Positions 7,757-17,203 of a stretch of 64,000 bases of DNA are shown here, in pieces (the first letter of the stretch is position 1; every line of letters starts with the position of its first letter). The position numbers and the translations under genes are program-made. Below the pieces are notes generated by a model. It made no database searches. It was not told the origin of the DNA and saw only the letters and a program-made list of their open reading frames with translations. The stretch is taken from positions 26,109-90,108 of the forward strand of contig CAYJFY010000006.1 of assembly GCA_964369755.1 (NCBI GenBank), given 5' to 3'. This DNA is from CAUPWF01 sp964369755 (GTDB taxonomy: Bacteria; Bacillota; Clostridia; Lachnospirales; Lachnospiraceae).

Positions 7757-9487
7757 ATGACAAAAGAAGTTGTTAAAAAAATAATTGAAGTAGCCAGCGG
7801 ACGCCTTGAAGCTGATTTAGTTATAAAGAATGCAAGAGTTGTAGATGTATATAGCGGGATAATCACAGATGGAGATGTTGCCATCTGTGATAACTTCATC
7901 GCTGGTGTTGGTGAATATTCTGGTTCCAATGAATTCGATGCCAAGGGAAGATATCTGACCCCCGGATTCATTGATAGCCATATTCATATCGAATCTGCCT
8001 ATGTATCACCAGAGGAGCTAGGGCGAATGCTCGTTCCTTGTGGAGGTACCACAATCATTGCCGATCCACATGAAATTGTGAACGTGTGTGGAATCGATGG
8101 TTTAGACTATATGATGGAAGCGGCAAAAAATACAAAGCTTGATATCAAATTCATGCTTCCTTCTTGCGTGCCAGCTACCCCTCACGAGCATTCAGGTGCA
8201 GTGATCGATGCTACAAAAATGCAAGAGCCTATTACACGTTCCCAAGTATTAGGACTTGGCGAATATATGAATTTCCCTGGAATCATCTATAACGTAGATG
8301 GTGAAATCGATAAAATCATGGTCGCAAAAGAACATGGAAAGCTCATTGACGGACATGCTCCTGTCATCACAGACAAAGATTTAAATGCCTACACCTCTGT
8401 GGGAATTCGCACAGATCACGAATGTTCTTCTGTAAAAGAAATGCATGATCGAATCGCGCGTGGTGTATATGTATTGTTGCGCCAAGGTAGCGCCTGTCAT
8501 GATTTGAGAAACTTAGTGAAAGGCGTAACTCCACAGAATAGTCGTCGTTGCCTCTTATGTTCTGATGATAGACAACCAAAGACCATCCTAGAATTAGGTC
8601 ATCTTGATAATCACTTAAAAATCTGCGTGGAAGAAGGACTAGACCCTATTACCGCAATTCAGATGGCTACCATCAATGCTGCTGAGTGTTTCCACCTCAA
8701 TGATCGTGGAGCTATCGCACCTGGATTAAAAGCAGACATCGTACTGTTAGAAGATTTGACAGATTTTGTCGTATCTGACGTATTTATCGACGGAAAACAT
8801 GTTGCAAAGGGCAAAGAATATTTGCCAAGCTTTGAAAAACATGAGGTTACCAAGGTAAAAGGCAGTGTCAAAGTCAAAGATTTCAACAAGAACAAATTAA
8901 AATTCAACTTAAAATCTAATCGTGTTCATGTCATTGAACTCATTGAAGGAAGTGTTGTAACGAAAAAAACAATCGAAGAGGTAACCGTCGACGAATCTGG
9001 AGATTTTGTTTATCAAGAATCTCAGGACATTGTAAAAATGGCTGTTGTTGAAAGACATCAAAACACTGGAAATGTAGCACTCGGCCTAATAAAAGGCTAT
9101 GGAATTAAGAAAGGCGCCATCGCACTATCCATCGCCCATGACTCACATAACCTAATCGTAGTCGGCGTAAATGATACAGATATGGAATTAGCAATTCAAA
9201 CTCTGATTAAACAAGAAGGTGGAATTGCAATCGTTGCAGACGGTCAAGTATTAGATGCTATGCCGATGCCACTGGGAGGAATCATGAGCGATCAGAGCGG
9301 AGAATGGGTAAAAGACAAGCTCATCACGCTCCATAACAAGGCACAAAAAGAGCTGAAGATTAACCCGAATATTGAACCTGTCATGACACTTTGTTTTATG
9401 TCATTGGCTGTAATCCCTGAAATCAAGCTAACAGACATGGGATTATTTGATGTAGCAACATTTGATTTTATATCAATTGAAGCATAA
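7757..9487 (+). CDS. ade: Adenine deaminase
   Basis: 576 residues. Canonical adenine deaminase, converting adenine to hypoxanthine and ammonia. Seen: HIHIES (H75/H77), ADPHEI (103-107), GEYMN (E169), DGHAP (H200), TDHE (H221), CSDD (D270), IQMATINAAECF, and PMPLGGIMSD near the C-terminus. All ligands expected of the dinuclear metal centre are present, unlike in its upstream paralog. AGGAGG overlaps the previous gene's stop. It sits between the paralog and an NCS2 permease, consistent with purine salvage or use of purines as a nitrogen source. Confidence 0.95.
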   Translation: MTKEVVKKIIEVASGRLEADLVIKNARVVDVYSGIITDGDVAICDNFIAGVGEYSGSNEFDAKGRYLTPGFIDSHIHIESAYVSPEELGRMLVPCGGTTIIADPHEIVNVCGIDGLDYMMEAAKNTKLDIKFMLPSCVPATPHEHSGAVIDATKMQEPITRSQVLGLGEYMNFPGIIYNVDGEIDKIMVAKEHGKLIDGHAPVITDKDLNAYTSVGIRTDHECSSVKEMHDRIARGVYVLLRQGSACHDLRNLVKGVTPQNSRRCLLCSDDRQPKTILELGHLDNHLKICVEEGLDPITAIQMATINAAECFHLNDRGAIAPGLKADIVLLEDLTDFVVSDVFIDGKHVAKGKEYLPSFEKHEVTKVKGSVKVKDFNKNKLKFNLKSNRVHVIELIEGSVVTKKTIEEVTVDESGDFVYQESQDIVKMAVVERHQNTGNVALGLIKGYGIKKGAIALSIAHDSHNLIVVGVNDTDMELAIQTLIKQEGGIAIVADGQVLDAMPMPLGGIMSDQSGEWVKDKLITLHNKAQKELKINPNIEPVMTLCFMSLAVIPEIKLTDMGLFDVATFDFISIEA

Positions 9488-9511
9488 TTTAATTATTTAA
9501 AGGAGAGAAAA

Positions 9512-11074
9512 ATGAGTACAAAAGTAAAACTACCCTTTTTCCGAAAGGGCGATATAGGTGGAATGACCTATCTCATCACAAACAACATTGTAAACTATCT
9601 AATTGTAATTGCAACCCTATCAGGAGTTCTTGGTTGGCCAGATGAAATCGTGTTCGGAAAAGTAATTCCAGCATTATCAATCGGTTTATTCGTTAGCTGT
9701 CTGTACTATGCTTACATGGCATGGAAGCTGGCGCAAAAAACTGGAAGAACAGATGTGACTGCACTCCCATCTGGAGTGTCTACTCCTGCGATGTTCGTTA
9801 TCCTCTATGGAGTTATCATGCCACTTCACTTCGGACTTGGCGACCCTCAGATTGCATGGTCTGCTGCTACAGCTGCATGCTTCATCGGTGGTATGGTTGA
9901 ATTCTTAGGCGGAATCATTGGACCTTGGATGAAAAACAACATTCCACGTGCGGCTCTACTTGGAACCGTTGCAGGTATCGGATTTATTTGGATGGCTACA
10001 CAAGGGGTATTTGATATCCTTTCAGACCCTATCGTTGGTTTCCCAATCTTAATCGTTGCACTTGTAGGTCTATTTGGAGGATATTTATTCCCGAAAAAAA
10101 TCCCACCATTATCGGTTGCAGTAGTTGGTGGTATCATCTATGCACTAGCAATTGGACGTACAAATTTCGATTTTTCTGGTGTTGGATTCTACTTCCCTAA
10201 CCCTGTAAATACCATACAATCCATGTTAAGTGGATTTGCGGTTGTTGTACCATATTTAACAATTATTATTCCGATAGAAATCTATAACTTCATCGAAACA
10301 ATGGATAATGTAGAAGCTGCAAATGCTGCTGGAGACGATTATAGTGTTCGTGAAGCTCAATTCGCAGATGGTATCTGTACTATGATTTCTGCATCACTGG
10401 GTGGTGTGGTTCCTAATACTGTATGGCTCGGACATGCAGGACTAAAAAAAGGTGGCGCTGGAATTGGTTATTCTCTCATCTCTGGTGGTGTCTTTGCCCT
10501 AGCTGGAGTCTTTGGATTCTTCACATTCTTAAGCACGATTGTACCACCCGCGATTGCAGGTATTACCTATCTATGGTGTGCTGTATTGATGGTAGCCCAA
10601 GCATTTAGAGATGTAGATAAAAAACAACATGCAGCAGTAGGTGTTGCGATGATACCACCAGTTGCAGACTGGTTATATACACAAGTTACTGGTACAGCAT
10701 TATTGGCAGACTTACATACAGAGCCAATCGCAAATAACCTAATGGGATTCAACGCTGAAATCACCCAATCATTAATCAACAATGGGGTAATGTGGCGCGG
10801 TGTACCAGATACGAAACACGGAGCAATCATCATCGGTCTTGTACTTGGAACTCTCGTATCATTTATTATTGCTCGCAAGCTAGACAAGGCTGCATTTACA
10901 ATGATTGGTGGCGCACTGCTTTCTTTGTTCGGCTTAATGCATAGTGGTGCACTTGGATTCTACCCAACATCACCATTTACTATTTCATATGCCGTTGTTG
11001 CCATTATCTTGTTCATTATGCATTTGGGACGAAATAGTTGGTTTAAACCACAGGACGATTTCGATTATCTATAA
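9512..11074 (+). CDS. NCS2 family purine/xanthine permease
   Basis: 520 residues with 12 to 14 predicted membrane helices. NCS2-like features include TALPSGVSTPAMF in the first half, TVAGIGFIWMATQGVFDIL, and an IIPIEIYNFIETMDNVEAANAAGDDYSVREAQFADG segment resembling the substrate-site helix of this family. It follows ade by 24 bases with AAAGGAGAG upstream, so it is the third gene of the operon. It probably imports a purine base for the two deaminases; adenine or hypoxanthine are the natural candidates, but specificity is not readable. Confidence 0.9.
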   Translation: MSTKVKLPFFRKGDIGGMTYLITNNIVNYLIVIATLSGVLGWPDEIVFGKVIPALSIGLFVSCLYYAYMAWKLAQKTGRTDVTALPSGVSTPAMFVILYGVIMPLHFGLGDPQIAWSAATAACFIGGMVEFLGGIIGPWMKNNIPRAALLGTVAGIGFIWMATQGVFDILSDPIVGFPILIVALVGLFGGYLFPKKIPPLSVAVVGGIIYALAIGRTNFDFSGVGFYFPNPVNTIQSMLSGFAVVVPYLTIIIPIEIYNFIETMDNVEAANAAGDDYSVREAQFADGICTMISASLGGVVPNTVWLGHAGLKKGGAGIGYSLISGGVFALAGVFGFFTFLSTIVPPAIAGITYLWCAVLMVAQAFRDVDKKQHAAVGVAMIPPVADWLYTQVTGTALLADLHTEPIANNLMGFNAEITQSLINNGVMWRGVPDTKHGAIIIGLVLGTLVSFIIARKLDKAAFTMIGGALLSLFGLMHSGALGFYPTSPFTISYAVVAIILFIMHLGRNSWFKPQDDFDYL

Positions 11075-11105
11075 TAATCTACACTTATGACGAACGACGT
11101 CAGTT

Positions 11106-11151
11106 GGGGACGGGGGAAAATGGCGCTTTTGCTTCATTTTCCCCCGTCCCC
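11106..11151. repeat. GGGGACGG palindromic element, copy A
   Basis: A perfect 17-bp inverted repeat, with arms starting GGGGACGGGGGAAAATG and a 12-base loop. It lies between convergent genes (permease and GH2) and may terminate transcription both ways. The GGGGACGG core recurs at 17155, 18435, 27330, 28419, 46694 (degraded) and 55951 in this window. Confidence 0.85.
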
Positions 11152-11162
11152 TATTGATCTTT

Positions 11163-13580
11163 TTACAATCCTTCTAGCATTTCTGGGAAGTATCTATAGT
11201 ATCCTTTTCCATACTTTGATCTTCCAACATGCATTTGCTCATATAATTCCTTCGAATGCTTCTTCGCTGCTTCTTGATCTGCCACAAGGAAGAAATACTC
11301 GTTCTCAGAGATTACTTCTCCGTCTTGCACGAGCTTCAATGTCACATAGAACAAGTCATCTAAGTTTTCAGCTAATTGATAATTAAGCTCTCCAAATACC
11401 TCGGATGTATTCTCTCCTACATTGACAGTAATTGTTTCTGATTTCAACACATTTCTGTCTTTGTCTAGAACTTGATATTCATAAGAAACATCTTTGTATT
11501 CTGTGTAGTAATCATTGATTACATATAATTTTCCAGTGAAGTCTTCTCCTGGCATCCATCTTCTCTTAGAGAAATCAAGAGATGGTAGTAGTGGGTTGTA
11601 ACAACGCTTCACATATCCAAATGATTGTTTTTCTTTTCCGTAGTAATCTACGATATCCCACTTAATCAATGGCCAGTTTGTGTTAAAGTGGCATAATGCA
11701 ACACCGCTCACACGTGGCTTTTGACGTCTGTAATATTCTAAAGAAAATTGGAAGATAACACCTTGTGCAATCTGTGTTGACTCCGCAAATTCTTCTACCG
11801 ATCCCATTCTGGTATCTCCGAACACTTCGTAGTTCAGATTCTGCAATACATGAAGGTCTCCTTGGTGATATCCCCAACTTAATCCCATTGGCCACAATTC
11901 ATTCTCTGGAATGAACTTTCTCAAGCTCTCTACCGATGGTGAAGAGGCCGCGGTAAGCTCTGGAATGATACAATAATCTAGCGCTGGATAGTAGTCTTCC
12001 ATGTAGATTGCTCCCGCTGCATAGTAGTGAGAGTTTGCATGCATAGATTCCTTCGTTGCATATCCCATACGGATTGCTTCTCTTGAGCTAAGTGGTGATG
12101 CATCCGCATATGGAATATTGGTATGTGTACGAGTGATATCTCCCATATGCTCCATTAACTTACGGTTGTTACTGTCTACGTGCGCCTCTGTAAAGTAAAC
12201 TTCTTCTCCACCCATGAACATGATAGAAGATGGGTGATTTCTTCTGTCTTTTACAATATTTGCTGCTTCGTGAGACACCAAATCAATATATGCCTTGTCA
12301 GAACGGAATTCTTGAGTTGCAAACGAGAAGTTTGTCCATACGGTGATTCCGTACTTATCGCAGCAATCATAGAAGTCTTTTGTCTCTGGTGGATGCCATC
12401 CGAACATTCTCAGGTTGTTGATGTTTGCCTCTCTTGCCTTAGACACATAGAACTCATATTTTTCTTTTGAGTTACGTCCATAGAAGAAGGACGGTTGCGT
12501 CCAACAAGCCGAACGCAAGAACATTGGCTTTCCATTGATTACAAATGTCCAAGGAATTTGTGACTCTTCTGGTGTAAATCCTGGGTTCATCTGCATTGTT
12601 ACTTCACGTACCCCTGTCTTCTCTTCGATATTATCAAGGATTACTCCATTTTCAGAAACACTAATTTCTAAATCATATAAGAATGGATCGCCGAGTTCAT
12701 ATGGCCACCATAACTTTGGCTCATCAATATCAAAGGTAAGTGATGCTGTTGAACTCTTCTTGCTCACATCAATTGTCTTCTCACAACTAATCACACGATC
12801 TCCGTCTTTCAATGCAACTTTCAATGTTAGGTCATTCAAATCATTCTCATAACCCGTGATATCTACATCATAATTTGCTACTGCTTTTCCTTCTAGCACT
12901 TTGTACTCCGCACGATAGTTATCAATCTTCAACTTATCTGTCGCGATCAACTTAACTGGACGCCAGATACCAAATGGAATCAATCCTGTCAAATAGTCCC
13001 CTGCAAAATTATGCTTCGCTCCAGCCACGTTCTTTTGATTCTTTGGTGGTGGATCTATTTTTACTTTTAGCAAGTTCACTGGTGTATGTGGTTGTTTATG
13101 GTCTACAATATCCGTAACATCGAATTCAAATGATGAATACATTCCTTCATGTCTTCCTAGATACTCGTCATTCAACCATACATCACAAGAATAGTCTACA
13201 CCCTCGAATACTAATTTCAGGTTTTTACCCATCATTTCCTCAGTGATGTTGAATCCATAATTGTACCACCACTCGTATTCTTGAACCCACTTGATCTTCG
13301 CCATATTTCTTCCGAAATGTGGATCATCAATCTCCCCTGCTAAGTATAAGTCTGTATATACATCTCCAGGTACCAATGCTTTGTTCCAACTAAAGTCATT
13401 TCCTGATAGTTCATTTTTCAGTTCATGGATTCCCTCTGCAACACCTTGTCCAATGCGCATCTTCTCCATCTTCCAATGCAATCCACTAAAATCTTGTACA
13501 ATACGTCCTGGAACCTTTGTTCCATCGCCTTTTGCTTTTATTCCACCTTCTAGTGCGTGAAAATCTTGATTTTTCTTCAT
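11163..13580 (-). CDS. Glycoside hydrolase family 2, beta-mannosidase-like
   Basis: 805 residues. Jelly-roll domain with WWYNYGFNITEEMM and VFEGVDYSCDVWLNDEYLG typical of beta-mannosidases, then Ig-like domains (about 215-330) and a TIM barrel. Near NHPSSIMFMGGEEVYF the acid/base position is GGEE (E459/E460) where most relatives have NE. IPELTAASSPSVESL supplies the likely nucleophile E541 in a context like beta-mannosidase. No signal peptide, so it is probably cytoplasmic and acts on imported oligosaccharides. AAAGGAAAG precedes the ATG. It stands alone; exact substrate unknown, with glucuronidase or exo-glucosaminidase activity as less likely alternatives. Confidence 0.87.
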   Translation of the reverse strand: MKKNQDFHALEGGIKAKGDGTKVPGRIVQDFSGLHWKMEKMRIGQGVAEGIHELKNELSGNDFSWNKALVPGDVYTDLYLAGEIDDPHFGRNMAKIKWVQEYEWWYNYGFNITEEMMGKNLKLVFEGVDYSCDVWLNDEYLGRHEGMYSSFEFDVTDIVDHKQPHTPVNLLKVKIDPPPKNQKNVAGAKHNFAGDYLTGLIPFGIWRPVKLIATDKLKIDNYRAEYKVLEGKAVANYDVDITGYENDLNDLTLKVALKDGDRVISCEKTIDVSKKSSTASLTFDIDEPKLWWPYELGDPFLYDLEISVSENGVILDNIEEKTGVREVTMQMNPGFTPEESQIPWTFVINGKPMFLRSACWTQPSFFYGRNSKEKYEFYVSKAREANINNLRMFGWHPPETKDFYDCCDKYGITVWTNFSFATQEFRSDKAYIDLVSHEAANIVKDRRNHPSSIMFMGGEEVYFTEAHVDSNNRKLMEHMGDITRTHTNIPYADASPLSSREAIRMGYATKESMHANSHYYAAGAIYMEDYYPALDYCIIPELTAASSPSVESLRKFIPENELWPMGLSWGYHQGDLHVLQNLNYEVFGDTRMGSVEEFAESTQIAQGVIFQFSLEYYRRQKPRVSGVALCHFNTNWPLIKWDIVDYYGKEKQSFGYVKRCYNPLLPSLDFSKRRWMPGEDFTGKLYVINDYYTEYKDVSYEYQVLDKDRNVLKSETITVNVGENTSEVFGELNYQLAENLDDLFYVTLKLVQDGEVISENEYFFLVADQEAAKKHSKELYEQMHVGRSKYGKGYYRYFPEMLEGL

Positions 13581-13789
13581 CTTTCTTTCCTTTCGTCTTG
13601 ACTCTTATTTTATCTCACTCATTATAACAATTACTTTTTTATTAAAATATCAAAAATCGGTTCTTTCCTTATTGATTTTATATAAAAACGTATGGATTTT
13701 CTTTTATTTTTTGTAGATTATTCTCGGAATGTTTGATAGAATATGTGTGTAGCCTATTTATCAACTACATTGTGGAAAGGAGATGCGAC

Positions 13790-14635
13790 ATGAAAAATCG
13801 AATTGATTTGCACGTACACTCAACAGCCTCAGATGGCACACTTACACCAACACAACTAGTCGAACTCGCAACGAAGTATAAGCTGAAGGCCTTTGCATTG
13901 ACCGACCACGATACCACCGCCGGCATAGATGAAGCACTGAAAGCCGCCGCGGAATTAAACCCACAATTAGAGGTTATTCCAGGAGTCGAACTCTCCACCC
14001 ATGCAGAGGGACGCGACATTCACATCGTTGGTTTAGACATCGACAAGGATAGTCCTGCTTTTCAAAAGCATTTAAAGGATTTTCGAAATTCAAGAGAAGT
14101 TCGCAACAAAAAGATGATTCAGAAATTACAAGAAGTGCATATCGACATTTCAGATGAAGTACTCTTAGACATGTTTGGCGATACAGTAATCACCCGTGCA
14201 CATATTGCAAAATATCTGCATCAAAAAGGATATGTTAGAAATATATGGGAAGCATTCCCGCGCTATATCGGAGATGGTGCACCCTGTTTCGTTCCCCGTG
14301 GGAAGATTGCACCACGCGATGCGATACGCATGATACAGGAGGCCAATGGAGTTGCAGTCTTAGCCCATCCACTTCGCTATGAATTCACATCTTCAGAACT
14401 AGAGGATTTTGTAAGCAAACTCGCTGGCGAAGAACTCGATGCAATCGAAGCCATCTATTCCATGAATGGACCTGGCGATGAACAAGATATGAAATTATTA
14501 GCAAAACGCTATGATTTGAAACTATCAGGTGGATCGGACTTCCACGGAATGACCAAACCCAATATCCGCCTAGGCTTTGGTCGAGGAAATATCGATATCC
14601 CTTATGCCATCTGGCGTGAATTACGGATGAGTTAA
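13790..14635 (+). CDS. PHP domain phosphoesterase (YciV/TrpH-like)
   Basis: 281 residues. MKNRIDLHVHSTASDG gives the metal-binding His pair (H8, H10), and ALTDHDTTAG, PGVELST, AVLAHPLRY and GGSDFHG provide the remaining PHP motifs in order. Relatives dephosphorylate 3',5'-nucleoside bisphosphates or trim 5' ends of RNA. The start at 13790 is set by AAGGAGATG spacing; an upstream in-frame ATG at 13733 lacks a ribosome site. A terminator hairpin follows. Monocistronic. Confidence 0.9.
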   Translation: MKNRIDLHVHSTASDGTLTPTQLVELATKYKLKAFALTDHDTTAGIDEALKAAAELNPQLEVIPGVELSTHAEGRDIHIVGLDIDKDSPAFQKHLKDFRNSREVRNKKMIQKLQEVHIDISDEVLLDMFGDTVITRAHIAKYLHQKGYVRNIWEAFPRYIGDGAPCFVPRGKIAPRDAIRMIQEANGVAVLAHPLRYEFTSSELEDFVSKLAGEELDAIEAIYSMNGPGDEQDMKLLAKRYDLKLSGGSDFHGMTKPNIRLGFGRGNIDIPYAIWRELRMS

Positions 14636-14679
14636 GAACGAGATGCGCTAAAAACGGAGTTTCCTATTACATAAAGTCA

Positions 14680-14724
14680 GGGACAGAGGTCAATGAGTAA
14701 ATACTCACTACCTCTGTCCCTTTT
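14680..14724 (+). terminator. Terminator after the PHP gene, GGGACAG-type palindrome
   Basis: GGGACAGAGG (14680-14689) pairs with CCTCTGTCCC (14711-14720), with an inner TGAGTA/TACTCA stem, followed by TTTT. It reaches the end of the opposing ECF gene, so it may serve both strands. Its sequence is related to the GGGACAGGG half of the dispersed repeats. Confidence 0.7.
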
Positions 14725-15238
14725 ATAATCTCTTCAACAATTTTCCAAGCGGTATAATCAATACCCCCGCTACTGCATTTCCAATTCCATGCATCACATC
14801 GAATGGAAATCCCGCTATAATCCATGCGATCATCCCCTCGAAACTGAGTCCGAATAGGATTGCCTGCACTGGTGCATATAGGATTCCAAACAGGAGGCCA
14901 TGCATACCACATACCACACAGTACACGACCGCTGCTATATGTGGTTTCATCTTCTGGGGCAATAACATGGTAACACCCCATAAAATTGTCCATATGTACA
15001 AGTATGGAATCCACCAGGTCGCAAAACCTGATAGCGCTCCATTAATTAACACATATACATAGATTGGATAAAGTGCTTTCTTGCGATAAACCAATGTATA
15101 GGTCATAGTCAACATGCCTAGCAAATGGATATTGGGAGCCCATTCCATAAAAATCTTTGATAAATACATGATGGTTGCCAACATTGCGAATATCACAAGT
15201 TCACTTGTCTTTAATTTATTACTACTAGAAGGATTCAA
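14723..15238 (-). CDS. ECF transporter S component, probably cobalamin-linked
   Basis: 171 residues, about six membrane helices (SELVIFAMLATIMYLSKIFMEW, LLGMLTMTYTLVY, ALYPIYVYVLINGAL and so on), the layout of substrate-binding S components of energy-coupling factor transporters. The frame opens at a TTG inside the last codons of the upstream lipoprotein gene (14-base overlap), implying translational coupling; no ATG is available near the N-terminus. The ATPase and T subunits are not in the window. Because the operon is preceded by a cobalamin riboswitch and a transcobalamin-like lipoprotein, B12 or a precursor is the probable substrate (inference). Confidence 0.82.
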   Translation of the reverse strand: MNPSSSNKLKTSELVIFAMLATIMYLSKIFMEWAPNIHLLGMLTMTYTLVYRKKALYPIYVYVLINGALSGFATWWIPYLYIWTILWGVTMLLPQKMKPHIAAVVYCVVCGMHGLLFGILYAPVQAILFGLSFEGMIAWIIAGFPFDVMHGIGNAVAGVLIIPLGKLLKRL

Positions 15239-15794
15239 CTGCGAATGAATACATTGCTCCCTCTGTGATATCTGTTAGATCCACTCCCGTAGCAGCCATT
15301 TCGCCATCTACATAGAATGCCCAATACTTTGATTCTGCATCTGGATCTACAGTCACGCCATCAACGGTCTTAACATATAGTCCATATTCACTGTCATCTC
15401 CAGCGATTAACTCTAATTCTAATAGTGCTTCCCCAACTGTGGTCGCATCTGTGCTAACTGCATAGTAAGTTACCGTTCCATCTTCATGCTTTACTTCGAA
15501 TGTAAACTTTGTGTCACCTTCGCCTACTGGTGTTCCAACCTCAGCAACTGGCTCTTGTCCTTCAGGCGCTTCTCCACCTTCTGTTGCTGGCTCATCCAAA
15601 GTAGCTGGTTCGTCTACTGTCGCCACACCTTCATCTGCTGCTTCATCTGCCATCTCTGTTGCTTCCTCTTGTGGCATCGTGTCCGTCGCTGCATCCTCAT
15701 TGTTTCCACATCCTGCAAATGTCAATACCATAGTCGCAATTAGTACTGAAAATGCCAATCTTTGTAATAATAGTTTCCAATTGTTTTTTTTCAT
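15225..15794 (-). CDS. DUF4430 (transcobalamin C-terminal-like) lipoprotein
   Basis: 189 residues. Lys-rich N-terminus, hydrophobic segment and lipobox ending TFAGC (C29) mark a lipoprotein anchored outside the membrane. A Glu/Ala/Pro-rich low-complexity linker (about 30-85) leads to a DUF4430 domain (KFTFEVKHEDGTVTYYAVSTDATTVGEALLEL, KYWAFYVDGEMAATGVDLTDI), similar to the C-terminal domain of vertebrate transcobalamin. The start at 15794 follows AAGGAG by 7 bases. Encoded between a cobalamin riboswitch and an ECF S component, it probably captures a corrinoid for uptake (inference from context and domain). Confidence 0.87.
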   Translation of the reverse strand: MKKNNWKLLLQRLAFSVLIATMVLTFAGCGNNEDAATDTMPQEEATEMADEAADEGVATVDEPATLDEPATEGGEAPEGQEPVAEVGTPVGEGDTKFTFEVKHEDGTVTYYAVSTDATTVGEALLELELIAGDDSEYGLYVKTVDGVTVDPDAESKYWAFYVDGEMAATGVDLTDITEGAMYSFAVESF

Positions 15795-15865
15795 ACGCTT
15801 TCTCCTTATTATTTGGTTTATCAGATTTCCACAAATTCTATAGGCTTGCACTCGATGCTAAATTT

Positions 15866-16027
15866 GTGATAAGAAATATTCCGGCTTGCAGATCCTAATT
15901 TCATTCTCCCTTCTCGGCCACTGCCAATGGTTTACTATCTCTGCGACAAAATAGTCAAATAAAATCCAATACATCTGCTTACGGCGACGTGCTCGCTTAG
16001 GATTTCCACCTAATTCCTTCTTTATTC
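15866..16027 (-). promoter_or_regulatory. Cobalamin riboswitch
   Basis: On the minus strand the element runs AATTAGGTGGAAATCC, then GCACGTCGCCGTAAGC, then GTGGCCGAGAAGGGAG, and ends GCAAGCCGGAATATT. These correspond in order to the conserved GGTGnAAATCC, CCGCnACTGTAA-like, GGGAAGG-like and B12-box-like parts of the cobalamin riboswitch. It lies about 70 bases upstream of the DUF4430 lipoprotein. The match is by eye; the B12 box is slightly divergent. Confidence 0.8.
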
Positions 16028-16104
16028 AAATCCAATGCGTTTTATTATAAAACAATTGTAGACAATTGTAAACACTGAATAGGTAATAACAGCATAAATA
16101 ATGC

Positions 16105-17109
16105 CTATAACAACATTACGTTTGCTTCTACACAAATTTCCTTTGTCTTCGCATCCCATAGAGATGACTGAACCTCTCCGATATGCGCCTTGCCCAATAA
16201 TAGCATACACATCCTAGACTGACCAATTCCGCCACCTATTGTCAGTGGTAGCTCATCTTCAATCAACATCTTATGAAATGGCAATTCTGCTCGTTCCATA
16301 CAACCTGCTTTTTCTAGTTGTTCCACCAATGATTTCGCATCTACACGGATTCCCATACTGCTTAATTCTAGAGCAATTCCAAGTGTTTCATGCCAGAATA
16401 ACAAATCCCCATTTAACGACCAATCGTCATAATCTGGAGCTCTTCCGTCATGTTTTTCACCGCTTTTTAATTTATCCCCAATCTGCAAGATAAATACTGT
16501 CTTGTATTCTTTGGTAATCGCTGTCTCGCGCTCTTTTGATGTCATGCCTGGATACATATCTTCCAAAGCTTGTGTATCAATAAAATAGACATCTCTGCAC
16601 AGTTCTGTTTCCAAGTCTGAGAACTGCCACTTTAATTCTTCCAAGGTATTGCATACAGCATTTACAATCTTTTGCACTGTATCCTTTAGATACTCCACAT
16701 TTCGGGTATCTCGATCAATCACCTTCTCCCAATCCCACTGATCTACATAAATGGAATGGATATTGTCTAATTCTTCATCTCTACGAATTGCATTCATGTC
16801 CGTGACTAAGCCTTTTCCTACATAAAAATTATATCTATGTAACGCAAGTCGCTTCCACTTCGCTAGGGAGTGAACGATTTCTCCCTCTTTTTGAATCGCT
16901 GGAATATCGAATGAAACTGGTCGCTCGACTCCGTTTAAATTATCATTCAGACCTGTATTCGGATCCACAAAAAGTGGTGCCGTCACTCTCTTAAGCTTCA
17001 ATGCAGCTGATAGTTTGATTTCAAATAAAGACTTAATCATTCCTATCGCTTTCTGGGTATCGTATAAGCCAAGTTGGGCTTGATATCCCTCCGGTATATA
17101 ACTATTCAT
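16105..17109 (-). CDS. asnA: Aspartate--ammonia ligase
   Basis: 334 residues. AsnA-type asparagine synthetase using ammonia and ATP, of class II aminoacyl-tRNA synthetase fold. Recognised by IPEGYQAQLGLYDTQKAIGMIK, APLFVDPNTGLNDNLNGVERPVSFDI, KWKRLALHRYNFYVGKGLVTDMNAIRRDEELDNIHSIYVDQWDWE and GGGIGQSRMCMLLLGKAHIGEVQ. GGAGG is 6 bases before the ATG at 17109; the longer frame to 17160 runs into a repeat and is rejected. Full length for the family. Separated from manA by a GGGGACGG repeat. Confidence 0.97.
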   Translation of the reverse strand: MNSYIPEGYQAQLGLYDTQKAIGMIKSLFEIKLSAALKLKRVTAPLFVDPNTGLNDNLNGVERPVSFDIPAIQKEGEIVHSLAKWKRLALHRYNFYVGKGLVTDMNAIRRDEELDNIHSIYVDQWDWEKVIDRDTRNVEYLKDTVQKIVNAVCNTLEELKWQFSDLETELCRDVYFIDTQALEDMYPGMTSKERETAITKEYKTVFILQIGDKLKSGEKHDGRAPDYDDWSLNGDLLFWHETLGIALELSSMGIRVDAKSLVEQLEKAGCMERAELPFHKMLIEDELPLTIGGGIGQSRMCMLLLGKAHIGEVQSSLWDAKTKEICVEANVMLL

Positions 17110-17140
17110 ATGCTTCCTCCTTCTCGGAATTCTTTTCAAA

Positions 17141-17203
17141 AGGGACAGGGATGTTTTCATTGGGGACGGAGGTTTTCTTCAAAAACCTCCGTCCCCAATG
17201 AAA
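17141..17203. repeat. GGGGACGG palindromic element, copy B
   Basis: The unit reads GGGACAGGGATG then TTTCATTGGGGACGGAGG and its inverse, ending at AATGAAA. A 22-bp perfect inverted repeat (17155-17176 with 17182-17203) surrounds a 5-base loop. It lies between manA and asnA, both on the minus strand, and could terminate manA transcription. Confidence 0.85.
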
